Shown here piece after piece: positions 9,272 to 17,020 of a stretch of 64,000 bases of DNA. The stretch comes from Pseudomonas lini (GTDB lineage Bacteria > Pseudomonadota > Gammaproteobacteria > Pseudomonadales > Pseudomonadaceae): assembly GCF_964063345.1 (NCBI RefSeq), contig NZ_OZ061318.1:6138001-6202000 (forward strand), given 5' to 3'. The position numbers and the translations under genes are program-made. Numbering within the stretch: the stretch's first letter is position 1; the number at the start of each line of letters is the position of its first letter. The notes beneath the pieces are model-generated. The model did not search any database, was not told the origin of the DNA, and saw only the letters and a list, made by a program, of their open reading frames with translations.

Positions 9272-9979
9272 TCAGGGATAAGTGATGTTGATGGTTACTT
9301 TTCGCCGAACAATCATCACCAATAGATGAACAAAATTGGTCGGGTAATCGATCAGGTAGCGCTTGATCGTGTGCGGTTCGCGGTACATCCGATAGAACGC
9401 GCGCAGATGCAAACGGTTGACCAGTTCAGGGTAATAATGATGAGTGGCCGTGGCCTCTTGGCGAATAAAACCGCCACAGGTGAATGCCACGCCGGTGAAG
9501 CCGGCACGCAGGGCATCCTGCTCGAACTGCTCCTGCAGCCCGGCGCCCAGGCCTACGATCAGGATGTTCGCTTCGCTGCGGCAGATGTCTGCTTGAATGC
9601 TCGCAGCCTGCGGGGCATCGAAATAGCCATTGTGATGACCGGCAATAATCAGCGCCGGGTAGCGAGCCTTGATCTTATCGATGAACAGGTCCAGTTCCGC
9701 TTGCCGGGCACCGACAAAATAGACGCGCTTGCCTTGTTTCTCGGCGCAACTGAACACAGCGTCGGCGATGGACGTGAAGTCGAAGCTGACCCGGCCGATC
9801 GTGCGGCCGGTGATGCGCGACATGAAGGTAGACATCAGCATGCCGTCGCAAAAATAGGCGATGGAAGTCGGGTCCCGGTCGAACAGACTGCCGATGGACG
9901 CGAAATTGATGAAGGAAAATGCCTTGTTGGCGTCCAGCAGATTCGGTGCGTAATGCCCGATTAATTCCAGGTCGATCAT
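9272..9979 (-). CDS. WecG/TagA/CpsF-type glycosyltransferase (GT26), diverged
   Basis: This 235-residue protein has the layout of GT26 enzymes. Near residue 30-50 is a segment with a conserved aspartate (YFCDGM). RVYFVGARQAEL follows, then ILIVGLGAGLQEQF, corresponding to the family's VGLG-xPxQE segment, and a GGFIRQ segment. Family members transfer an N-acetylmannosaminuronate or similar sugar to a lipid-linked first sugar. The motifs are loose here, so donor specificity is uncertain. The start at 9979 has GAGGAG 7 bp upstream; the frame extends further but overlaps the preceding gene. Confidence 0.75.
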   Translation of the reverse strand: MIDLELIGHYAPNLLDANKAFSFINFASIGSLFDRDPTSIAYFCDGMLMSTFMSRITGRTIGRVSFDFTSIADAVFSCAEKQGKRVYFVGARQAELDLFIDKIKARYPALIIAGHHNGYFDAPQAASIQADICRSEANILIVGLGAGLQEQFEQDALRAGFTGVAFTCGGFIRQEATATHHYYPELVNRLHLRAFYRMYREPHTIKRYLIDYPTNFVHLLVMIVRRKVTINITYP

Positions 9980-9990
9980 TGCCTGACTCC

Positions 9991-11382
9991 TCAGTAAGTG
10001 TCTTTTGAAAACAACGTGAAAGGGGTCTTGACCAGAATCTTGATGTCGAGCCACAGCGACCATTGGTTGATGTAGTTGAGGTCCTGGGCGACGCGCTGCT
10101 GCATTTTTTCCAGCGTCTGGGTTTCACCTCGATGCCCGGTGATCTGGGCCAACCCGGTGATTCCCGGCTTGAGGCGATGACGGGCCATGTAGGCGCGAAC
10201 CTTGCCGGTGTAATAAATGTTGTGCGTGACCGCATGCGGTCGCGGGCCGACCAGGGCCATTTCGCCGCAGAGCACGTTGAACAGTTGCGGTAGCTCGTCG
10301 ATGGAACTACGGCGCAAAAAACGCCCAAGCGGGGTGATGCGGTCATCCTCGCGGGTGGCCTGACGGACTTCGTTGTCGTCGTGCACACGCATCGACCGGA
10401 ACTTCCAGACCTTGATCACCTCAGCGTTACAGCCGTAGCGATTTTGTTTGAACAGCACCGGGCCGGGCGAGGAAAGCTTGATGGCTATCGCCACGATCAG
10501 CAGCAAGGGGCTGAGCACAATAATGCCCACGGCGGCCAGGCTACGTTCGAACAGCTCTTTGCAGAGCAGGCTGCCGGGGTGCGAACTGATGAGGCTTTCA
10601 TTGAGGTAGATGGCCGGCATTCGCTCTATTTCCGAAATCGACTGATTGAGCAGCACCATGCTGCCGAAATCGGGGATCCAGACCACGTCGACATTCATGT
10701 CCAGAAGATCGATGTACAGCGCTTCAATGATGGCGGCTTGTGCCATCGGCAAAACGATATAGACGCGACGTATATTCAGGCGGGTGATGATTTCGCGAAC
10801 CTCGTCGATGCGTCCCAGCAGCGGCAGAATGCTCGGTGCCGGGCCGGTATGTTCGGCGGTTGCGATAAAGCCCACCAGCGGTACGCGATTGCGCCTGGAC
10901 AGTTTTCTCGCCAGCGTATGTGCGGTTGGGCATGTCCCGATGATCACTGCGCGGCGTTCGTTGCACAGCTTGTGCGAATGCAGTCGGGCCAGGTAATGCA
11001 GGGGCAAAAAGCTCGCCGCCTGGACCAGGTAACCCAATACGGCCCAGACGATGATCACCTGACGCGAGAAAATCACGCTGGTCTGGGTGAGGAAGGCAAT
11101 GCTGATCAGTACGGCCAGCAAAATCATCCAGGCTGCCAACAGCCGAGCGAGCCCGGACAACCACTCAAGACGCTTGTGGTAAACCTGCATGACGCTGTAG
11201 ATCGGCACCGAACCGAGAACGGTGAGAATTATCAGAACGCGGTATTCGCTGGTCAGGCTGCCGACTCGCCCGTACACGAGCATCACCAGCAGCAGATTGA
11301 CCAGACTGAGCGCGCATAGCCATTGGCCCCAGAAGGTCAGCCCCCGGCGGCGCGTCATTTGAGCGGTGTATAACGATGTCAT
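9991..11382 (-). CDS. Undecaprenyl-phosphate sugar phosphotransferase (WbaP/EpsZ type)
   Basis: The 463-residue polyprenyl glycosylphosphotransferase opens with four to five membrane segments. A Rossmann-like CoA-binding-type middle region (AVIIGTCPTAHTLARKL) follows. The C-terminal bacterial sugar transferase domain (about 265-463) has a membrane re-entrant helix, KVWKFRSM, the SIDELPQ dyad and VGPRPHA. It attaches the first sugar phosphate to undecaprenyl phosphate and so starts repeat-unit assembly. The ATG at 11382 with GGAGG 8 bp before it was preferred to an upstream in-frame start at 11430. Confidence 0.91.
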   Translation of the reverse strand: MTSLYTAQMTRRRGLTFWGQWLCALSLVNLLLVMLVYGRVGSLTSEYRVLIILTVLGSVPIYSVMQVYHKRLEWLSGLARLLAAWMILLAVLISIAFLTQTSVIFSRQVIIVWAVLGYLVQAASFLPLHYLARLHSHKLCNERRAVIIGTCPTAHTLARKLSRRNRVPLVGFIATAEHTGPAPSILPLLGRIDEVREIITRLNIRRVYIVLPMAQAAIIEALYIDLLDMNVDVVWIPDFGSMVLLNQSISEIERMPAIYLNESLISSHPGSLLCKELFERSLAAVGIIVLSPLLLIVAIAIKLSSPGPVLFKQNRYGCNAEVIKVWKFRSMRVHDDNEVRQATREDDRITPLGRFLRRSSIDELPQLFNVLCGEMALVGPRPHAVTHNIYYTGKVRAYMARHRLKPGITGLAQITGHRGETQTLEKMQQRVAQDLNYINQWSLWLDIKILVKTPFTLFSKDTY

Positions 11383-11522
11383 CGGCTCAACCTCCGGGCA
11401 TGGGTTGGACTTCGGCGCCGAATACTGCACGCCCTCGTTCCCGCACGCTGGTATAGCTCGACTGTGATGCAGCTTCTGGTGGATGTCTGGAAGGAGGCTA
11501 CTGGAGAGACAAGTACAAGGTT

Positions 11523-13769
11523 CTACCTGGACAGGTAATCGTAGTTCTGGAACGTATCGGAATGGCTGTAGCCCTGCTTGCGCGCCTTGCGCAGGTCAAC
11601 CTGGTTGAGCACCACACCGAACACCGGCGCATGGCTCTGTTGCAGTAGAGCAAGGCACTTCTGTACCTGACTGACAGGCGTGCTGTCGGCCTTGATCACA
11701 TAGATCACCGCGTCCGAATGCTTGGCCAGCAACAGTGCATCGCTGACCATTTGCGCAGGCGGCGAGTCGATGATGATGCGTTGGTATCGCGATTTCAGCA
11801 CCTTGAGCATGGGGGCCAGGCGCGACGAACTGAGCAGATCCAGCGGTGGCGGCGACAGTTTCCCGGCCGGCAGCATGTCGAGATTGCCGACAGTCCGGAT
11901 ACAGTCCTCGAGCCGCGCAGTGCCCGCCAGGACATTGGCCAACCCCGGGGCATCTGCCGGGAAATCGAAGTTGAGCGAAAGGCTGGGTTTGCGCATGTCG
12001 GCGTCGATCAACAGCACACGCTCGAGCATTGTGAGCGAGTAGGCCAGGTTGTTGGCGACGGTACTTTTACCCTCTTCAGCCATGGTCGAGGCAACGAGAA
12101 CTACCTGTGACGGCGTGTCGCCGCCGTGCAACATCAACCAGGTGCGCAGGTTGCGAATGGTCTCGCAAAAACGCGGATGGTCGTTGTCGTCGAACAGTCG
12201 CGAGAGTTGCCGGCGGCTTCTATTGGTGACCAGCGGCACCACGCTGAGCAAGGGTACATCCAGCGTGCTTTCGATTCCTTCGTCGGTCTTGAAGGTTTTG
12301 TTCAGGGTTTCGGACAGTAATGCCAGCGCAACACCGATCAGTGCCGCCACGACGGCAACAATCAGCACAATCAGTGTTTTGCGAGGCCTGCTCGGTTCCA
12401 GAGGAACAATCGCCGGGTCGACGATGCGCGCTTTAGTGGAATCCATATCCGAAGTGGCCGCGGTTTCCTTTAAACGGGTGATGAAGGTCTCGTACAGCGC
12501 GCGGCTGCTGTCGACTTCACGCTGGAACTCACGCAGCTGGAACTCCTTGCGCGCAATGTTCTGTATCTGTGCTTTGTTGCTGTTGAATGATTGACGCAGT
12601 GAGTTTTCACTGGCTCGGGCTAGCTGGTAATCCTGTTCGATGCTGGCCACCACCTGTCGAACCTGCAGAGCCAAGCTGTCGGTGGCCATCCGCAACTCGG
12701 CGCGAGCGGCGGCAAGGGTCGGATGTTTTGGACCGTAGCGCCCGGACAGTTCTTCGACCTTGGCTTGAGCCTTGGCCTGTTGTGCCTGGAACTTCTGCAC
12801 CAAAGGATTACTCAAGACGGCCGGCACACTGGAGAGTTTGCTCAGGTTGCCATTGCTCAAGGTCTGTACCTGGCGGAACCGGCTCTCGGCTTCTGCCAGA
12901 TTACGGCGGGCATCGATCATGCGGTTGCCGGTCATTTCCAGTTCATTGGCGCTGATGGTGGCGACACCGCCCACATCGACCAGGCCTTGTGCTTCCCGAT
13001 AGGCCTGAAGTTTGTCTTCGGCACTGCGCAGGTTATTGCGCAACTCGATCAGGCGTGAATTCATCCAGCTGGTATTGGTCTGTGAGGACCTCAGGTTATT
13101 GTCGAATTGGCTATCAATGAAGCCTTGGGCAATGGCATTGGCAGTTGCGGCCGCCAAACCAGGGTCGGGCAGTTCCACTGCTATTTTGATCAGCTGGCTC
13201 TTGCCGACGAATTTGACGCTGGTACGTCGCATGAGGTCCTGCGTGACCTGATTGAAAATATCGGCTTCAGAGGGCATCACCTGCACAGGTGTAAAACGGC
13301 CAAGTACTGGCAGCCACTGGTCCAGTTCAAGCGCGGCCAACCATTGCCGTGGCGCAAACCATGACTTCGGTTGCTGACGTGGATCAGTGACCGGATGAGT
13401 GGTAAGGCTGAGCTTTTTGACTGCGCGTTCAGCCAGGTCCCGCGATTGCAAGAGCGCCAGTTGCGTCTGCAAGTAATCGACGGTACCGGAACTCGAATCC
13501 GTTACTTGCTGGAAGGACAGCAGCGGTGGCGTTTTTTCTTTGATCAGCAGCGTGGTGCTGCCGATGTACTGCGGGGGAATGAACGACAGCGTGGCCATCG
13601 CCAGCGCACAGCCGAGCAGTATCAACCAGCCAATTTTCCAATGGGCGCGCCAGATCACCCTCCAGTATTTGAGCAGGTCAATGGTGTCCTTTTCCTCGCT
13701 GTACTGCTGATGCTGCGGCACATGCGGCTGGGGCGGACGTTCGACATATAGGCTTGGGCTGTTGTCCAT
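11523..13769 (-). CDS. Wzc-type polysaccharide co-polymerase / BY-kinase
   Basis: At 748 residues this is a fused chain-length regulator and tyrosine kinase. There is a membrane segment near 47-68 and a long coiled-coil periplasmic part. A second segment near 470 is preceded by the proline-rich PSRPRKT. The cytoplasmic kinase has Walker A as ASTMAEEGKST (about 558-568), Walker A' VLLIDADMRKP and Walker B RIIIDSPPA (near 665). The C-terminal tail holds several tyrosines (KQGYSHSDTFQNYDYLSR) suited to autophosphorylation. The usual PGEGKS loop is altered to AEEGKST. It follows the export gene by 2 bp and should control polymer length and export with it. Confidence 0.92.
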   Translation of the reverse strand: MDNSPSLYVERPPQPHVPQHQQYSEEKDTIDLLKYWRVIWRAHWKIGWLILLGCALAMATLSFIPPQYIGSTTLLIKEKTPPLLSFQQVTDSSSGTVDYLQTQLALLQSRDLAERAVKKLSLTTHPVTDPRQQPKSWFAPRQWLAALELDQWLPVLGRFTPVQVMPSEADIFNQVTQDLMRRTSVKFVGKSQLIKIAVELPDPGLAAATANAIAQGFIDSQFDNNLRSSQTNTSWMNSRLIELRNNLRSAEDKLQAYREAQGLVDVGGVATISANELEMTGNRMIDARRNLAEAESRFRQVQTLSNGNLSKLSSVPAVLSNPLVQKFQAQQAKAQAKVEELSGRYGPKHPTLAAARAELRMATDSLALQVRQVVASIEQDYQLARASENSLRQSFNSNKAQIQNIARKEFQLREFQREVDSSRALYETFITRLKETAATSDMDSTKARIVDPAIVPLEPSRPRKTLIVLIVAVVAALIGVALALLSETLNKTFKTDEGIESTLDVPLLSVVPLVTNRSRRQLSRLFDDNDHPRFCETIRNLRTWLMLHGGDTPSQVVLVASTMAEEGKSTVANNLAYSLTMLERVLLIDADMRKPSLSLNFDFPADAPGLANVLAGTARLEDCIRTVGNLDMLPAGKLSPPPLDLLSSSRLAPMLKVLKSRYQRIIIDSPPAQMVSDALLLAKHSDAVIYVIKADSTPVSQVQKCLALLQQSHAPVFGVVLNQVDLRKARKQGYSHSDTFQNYDYLSR

Positions 13770-13771
13770 GA

Positions 13772-14305
13772 TTAGAAAAAGCCTTGTGCAATGGAGATGG
13801 TGTCACCGGGGGCGATGGCGGTGCTGCGCGTGACCGTGTCGGTCAGGGGAGGGGAGCCATCGCCGCGCACGATAGTCACCCGCTTGATCGAGGCTCGTTC
13901 GGTCAGGCCACCGCCCAGGGCGATGGCTTTCTCCAGTGTCAGCCCGGGCTCGAACGGATAGCTGCCGGGTTTCTTCACCTCTCCATTGATGTAGAACGAG
14001 CGGTAGACGATCAGGTTGACGCTGACCTTGGGGTCGACCAGGTAACCTTGCTTGAGCCCATCGACGATGATCTTTTCCACCTGATTGGGCGTATACCCCT
14101 TGGCGGCAATATCGCCCAGAAACGGGTAGGAAAACATTCCGGCATCGTTGAGGCGGATTTTCTCGAAGCTCAGGTCCCGTTCACCGAATACCGTGATGCG
14201 CAACACATCGCCGGCTGCCAGTTTGTACTGTGCGCCGGGGTCTGCTGCAAACGTCACGGGCAACAGCCAAGGCACGAACAACAAGCCAAGCATTCGCGAG
14301 TTCAT
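13772..14305 (-). CDS. Polysaccharide export protein, short Wza family
   Basis: The 177-residue secreted protein has a signal peptide ending near AFAAD. The polysaccharide-export domain (AGDVLRITVFGERDLSFEKI) and one SLBB-like domain (YINGEVKKPGSYPFEPGLT) follow. It lacks the C-terminal outer-membrane helix of E. coli Wza and has no lipobox cysteine. It is therefore a short export subunit that probably works with the beta-barrel encoded upstream and Wzc downstream. Start at 14305 follows an AAGAGG site. Confidence 0.9.
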   Translation of the reverse strand: MNSRMLGLLFVPWLLPVTFAADPGAQYKLAAGDVLRITVFGERDLSFEKIRLNDAGMFSYPFLGDIAAKGYTPNQVEKIIVDGLKQGYLVDPKVSVNLIVYRSFYINGEVKKPGSYPFEPGLTLEKAIALGGGLTERASIKRVTIVRGDGSPPLTDTVTRSTAIAPGDTISIAQGFF

Positions 14306-14316
14306 GGGAAAACCTC

Positions 14317-15477
14317 TTAGAGACTTACGTTGAAGCTGAGCAAGAAGATGTTGCGTTCAAAACTCTGATTGTCGACATCGGAGTCATCGTTGCGGTAGCG
14401 ATAGCCCAACTCGATATCCAGCCAGCGGCGCATTGCGTATTCCACGGCCAGGTTGTAGTCACGAAGGTCATCAGTGCGCTCCTGTCCTTCGTATTCGTAG
14501 CGAGCCAGCCCGACTTCCGCCACCGTCGTGATGCGTTCGGTCCAGCCATGACGCCAGCCGACCAGCGCCGAGGTGGTCTTGACGGCATCAGCACCATCGT
14601 CGCCCTCGGCCATCGCCTGGCGGGCAACAAATGAAAAGGTCGAGTAGGTGCGTGGTTTCCATCGCAGGTCTACTTGCCAGGTCGGATTGCTGAGGTCATC
14701 GACGCTGCTGTCATCGAAGTTCTTGCGCTCATAACCAACACGGACTTTGCCGGAGGTGCGGGCGGTGAAGTCCCATTCGGCACCGGCGAGGACCGCATCG
14801 GAGGTGCTATCGAGACGACTGTCCGATTGCAGGTAATCAAAGACGGTATGGTCGTACTCCAGCAATCCACGCGTATTGCTGCCGATGCGGTGGTACCAAG
14901 TGGTGGTCAGACCGGTGGTATTGCGCTCTTTGTCGTCGTTGATGCCGTCGGAATTGTCGTAGCGAAGTTGAGCGTAACTTGCGCCCAGGTCGATCTGATT
15001 GTCAGCGCTCCTGGCGCCGTAGGTATAGAGGCCATTGACGCGGTTACTGCGAATCTTGTCATTGATGCCATCAACCGCGGTCGACGTCGTGCGCTCGTAT
15101 TTACGTGCTTCCGCGTCAAGTTTCAGGCGATGGCGATCAGTGAACTCCATGATGCTGTTGAGTCGCACGCGTTGTGCGGTATTCGAAGCATCCGGCTCAT
15201 CATGATAAATGTACCGGGTAGGCTGCCAGATAAGTCGGGTGGCGCTATTGCGGTCTTCAGCCTTCAGTTCGAAGGAAGGCGCCAGTTTTGTCACCATGGA
15301 AGACTGACGGCCTCGCTCCAGTTCCCGGAAGTTGTCATCATAACTTTCTGAAAACAGCAGGGTGGGCGTGAAGTCGAATCCATAGATATCAATGGACTGG
15401 GGATCGAGACTCCAGGCCGTTCCGGGACAGAAATAGATCATGAACAGTGCGAAAGGGCCGCGGGTCTTGAGAGTCAT
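14317..15477 (-). CDS. Outer-membrane beta-barrel protein of the EPS operon (EpsL-like)
   Basis: The 386-residue product has a signal peptide (MTLKTRGPFALFMIY...GTAWS). After it come many alternating amphipathic strands ending in a C-terminal strand (NIFLLSFNVSL), as expected for a 14-18-stranded barrel. It is placed next to the short Wza protein, like EpsL-type barrels of other exopolysaccharide operons. It could form the outer-membrane exit pore that the short export protein lacks (inference). The ATG at 15477 with AGGAG at 7 bp was chosen over an upstream in-frame start at 15564. Confidence 0.75.
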   Translation of the reverse strand: MTLKTRGPFALFMIYFCPGTAWSLDPQSIDIYGFDFTPTLLFSESYDDNFRELERGRQSSMVTKLAPSFELKAEDRNSATRLIWQPTRYIYHDEPDASNTAQRVRLNSIMEFTDRHRLKLDAEARKYERTTSTAVDGINDKIRSNRVNGLYTYGARSADNQIDLGASYAQLRYDNSDGINDDKERNTTGLTTTWYHRIGSNTRGLLEYDHTVFDYLQSDSRLDSTSDAVLAGAEWDFTARTSGKVRVGYERKNFDDSSVDDLSNPTWQVDLRWKPRTYSTFSFVARQAMAEGDDGADAVKTTSALVGWRHGWTERITTVAEVGLARYEYEGQERTDDLRDYNLAVEYAMRRWLDIELGYRYRNDDSDVDNQSFERNIFLLSFNVSL

Positions 15478-15735
15478 ATCATTGCTCCTGGGATGAACTA
15501 AATGACTATAGACCGGAAAAAAACAGGGGGTGAATTTGCTCGAGGTAATGCGGAGCGCTATCAATAATTGTTTCGTGGAAGTGGGGTTTTAAAGTTTAAA
15601 GAGTTGCTAATAAAAGAGCAGAAAATCAAGAGGGTGTTCTGGTGCTAACAGACTGTGGCGTAATCACGAGTTCAAGGGGTTGAAATGAGTCGGTTTGTTT
15701 TAAAGTGCGCTGCTACAGAAGAATAATGGTCAGGC
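15478..15735 (-). promoter_or_regulatory. Leader between rfaH-like gene and EPS structural genes
   Basis: A 258-bp AT-rich untranslated stretch separates the antiterminator gene from the first structural gene on the minus strand. No hairpin plus T-run terminator stands out. A GTAGC-containing segment (CTGTAGCAGCGCAC, complement of about 15705-15718) is the closest thing to an ops-like pause site, but it matches the E. coli ops only in part. A promoter or antitermination target here is plausible and unproven. Confidence 0.3.
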
Positions 15736-16257
15736 TTATAAGTGAGATTGGCGTCGTTTAATATCAGTCAATGGAACGCGAACTTGCTGTTCTCTATTCA
15801 AGAAATGAAGCAGGATCATGACTCGCTCGTCACCCAACATGGTCAGAAAAATACCTTCCAGTGTCGACAGTGGTCCTCGGGTTATTTGCAGTGTTTCCCC
15901 GGGTTTGAATGGTTGGGGGGCCTGAATGTGTGATGGCTTGAAACACCGGGTACGCAGATGCTCGATGACGTCGTCAGGGACCATGGCCGGGCCGTGATTG
16001 AAATCGACAATGCGGCTGACGCCGCGGGTAGAACGCAAAGGTGCCCACTTGTCGTCACGACTTAACTGAATGAAAAGATACCCTGGGAAGAGAGACTCCA
16101 GGGATCGATGGGGTTTGCCATGAATCAGGCGCTCGCTAATGATTTGCGGGCAAAATATGACGTAGTTCTGTCGCAACAGGTTGATTTGAGCCCGTTCGTC
16201 CTGACGAGGCTTACACTGCAAAAGATACCAGTTAGAACCTTGGGTACTCGTCAGCAT
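15736..16257 (-). CDS. RfaH-like transcription antiterminator (NusG paralogue)
   Basis: This 173-residue protein has a NusG N-terminal domain (NWYLLQCKPRQDERAQINLLRQ, then SLFPGYLFIQL) and a C-terminal KOW-type domain (PGETLQITRGPLSTLEGIFL). Specialised NusG paralogues bind RNA polymerase at pause sites and let it transcribe long polysaccharide operons. As the first gene of this 15-kb operon it is the obvious candidate for such a role here. The cognate DNA element was not identified with confidence. An ordinary NusG is ruled out by length and divergence. Confidence 0.88.
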   Translation of the reverse strand: MLTSTQGSNWYLLQCKPRQDERAQINLLRQNYVIFCPQIISERLIHGKPHRSLESLFPGYLFIQLSRDDKWAPLRSTRGVSRIVDFNHGPAMVPDDVIEHLRTRCFKPSHIQAPQPFKPGETLQITRGPLSTLEGIFLTMLGDERVMILLHFLNREQQVRVPLTDIKRRQSHL

Positions 16258-16827
16258 ACTGGCAAGCTCCGTAGTATTGTCTTATAGACATGCCTCGCAT
16301 CAGGGATGCCATTGCGCCTCCAGCGGGCTCTATTGAGATCGTGGAATCGCGAAAGTGTTAAGTTGTTGGAACACGTGTATCAATAATGAAGCATGAAAAG
16401 TACAAATAACACTCAGTGAGAAATTCGAGTCAATAATCTGGCGTGCGAAGAAGCCTCTTGGCTTGTGCTGCGCTCAATAAAAATTCTTGATGTAAAGTGT
16501 AAGCATTACTTAACGCTATAACTGATTATCGCTGAAGGATGATTTTTGCGATGGCCAAAGCTACCGCAGGGGCCGAACCTTTGGCCCTTTGAAAAACAAG
16601 TACTTTTGCTCATGAACTTAGATGCTGGGGGCGGCGTATATCTCTAAGGACTCTTGTCTTTAGTTATACGTCGACCCTGTTAGGTATCGACCACTCAAGG
16701 CAGCCTGTCAAATGTCACTAGTCAAAAATATAGCCTTCTGTCCAATAGTCTATTAAGAAGCTTCAACTAATTGTTTTAAAAAGTTATTTTTTTTGACGCG
16801 CGCAGAGACGTGGCTGAAGTAGACACC

Positions 16828-16849
16828 GTCCACGTCCACGTCCACGTCC
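16828..16849. repeat. Short hexanucleotide repeat (GTCCAC), about 3.7 copies
   Basis: GTCCAC is repeated head to tail about 3.7 times. It lies about 95 bp upstream of the Fur-box-like site. The number of copies is small, so any functional meaning is doubtful. Confidence 0.6.
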
Positions 16850-16941
16850 CCGGCAGACAGCGTACAAACCCTCTTTATGCGGTGGATCAGAGCGTGCTGA
16901 TGATCATCAGGGGGTATTTACTGATAATACATCGCACAATA

Positions 16942-16958
16942 CAATGAGAATCGTTACC
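16942..16958 (+). promoter_or_regulatory. Fur box candidate
   Basis: The sequence CAATGAGAATCGTTACC matches about 13 of 17 positions of the inner part of the Fur consensus (TAATGATAATCATTATC). It lies about 60-80 bp before the start of the siderophore receptor. Iron-repressed receptor genes in pseudomonads usually carry such a site, so iron control is likely. Confidence 0.6.
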
Positions 16959-17020
16959 AATAATTCATCGAGTGCGACGTCTTGAGCCATCAACACCCCT
17001 TTGCCCGCCGCAAGGTCTTC

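Larger units (their letters stand above)
16258..17020. promoter_or_regulatory. AT-rich divergent intergenic region
   Basis: This 763-bp region between the divergent rfaH-like and TonB-receptor genes is clearly richer in A+T than its surroundings and holds no convincing ORF. It includes a GGGCC/GGCCC hairpin near 16571-16588 and a dyad with CGTATA/TATACG arms at 16635-16670. A short GTCCAC array (16828-16849) and a Fur-box-like site (16942-16958) also lie here. Promoters for both flanking units must lie within it; a small RNA cannot be excluded. Confidence 0.55.

Noticed and set aside
3316..16257. Psl, Pel or alginate cluster
   Set aside because: Gene order and the absence of the hallmark genes of those systems do not fit. 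A generic Wzx/Wzy cluster is the safe call, although it may correspond to a named pseudomonad EPS.
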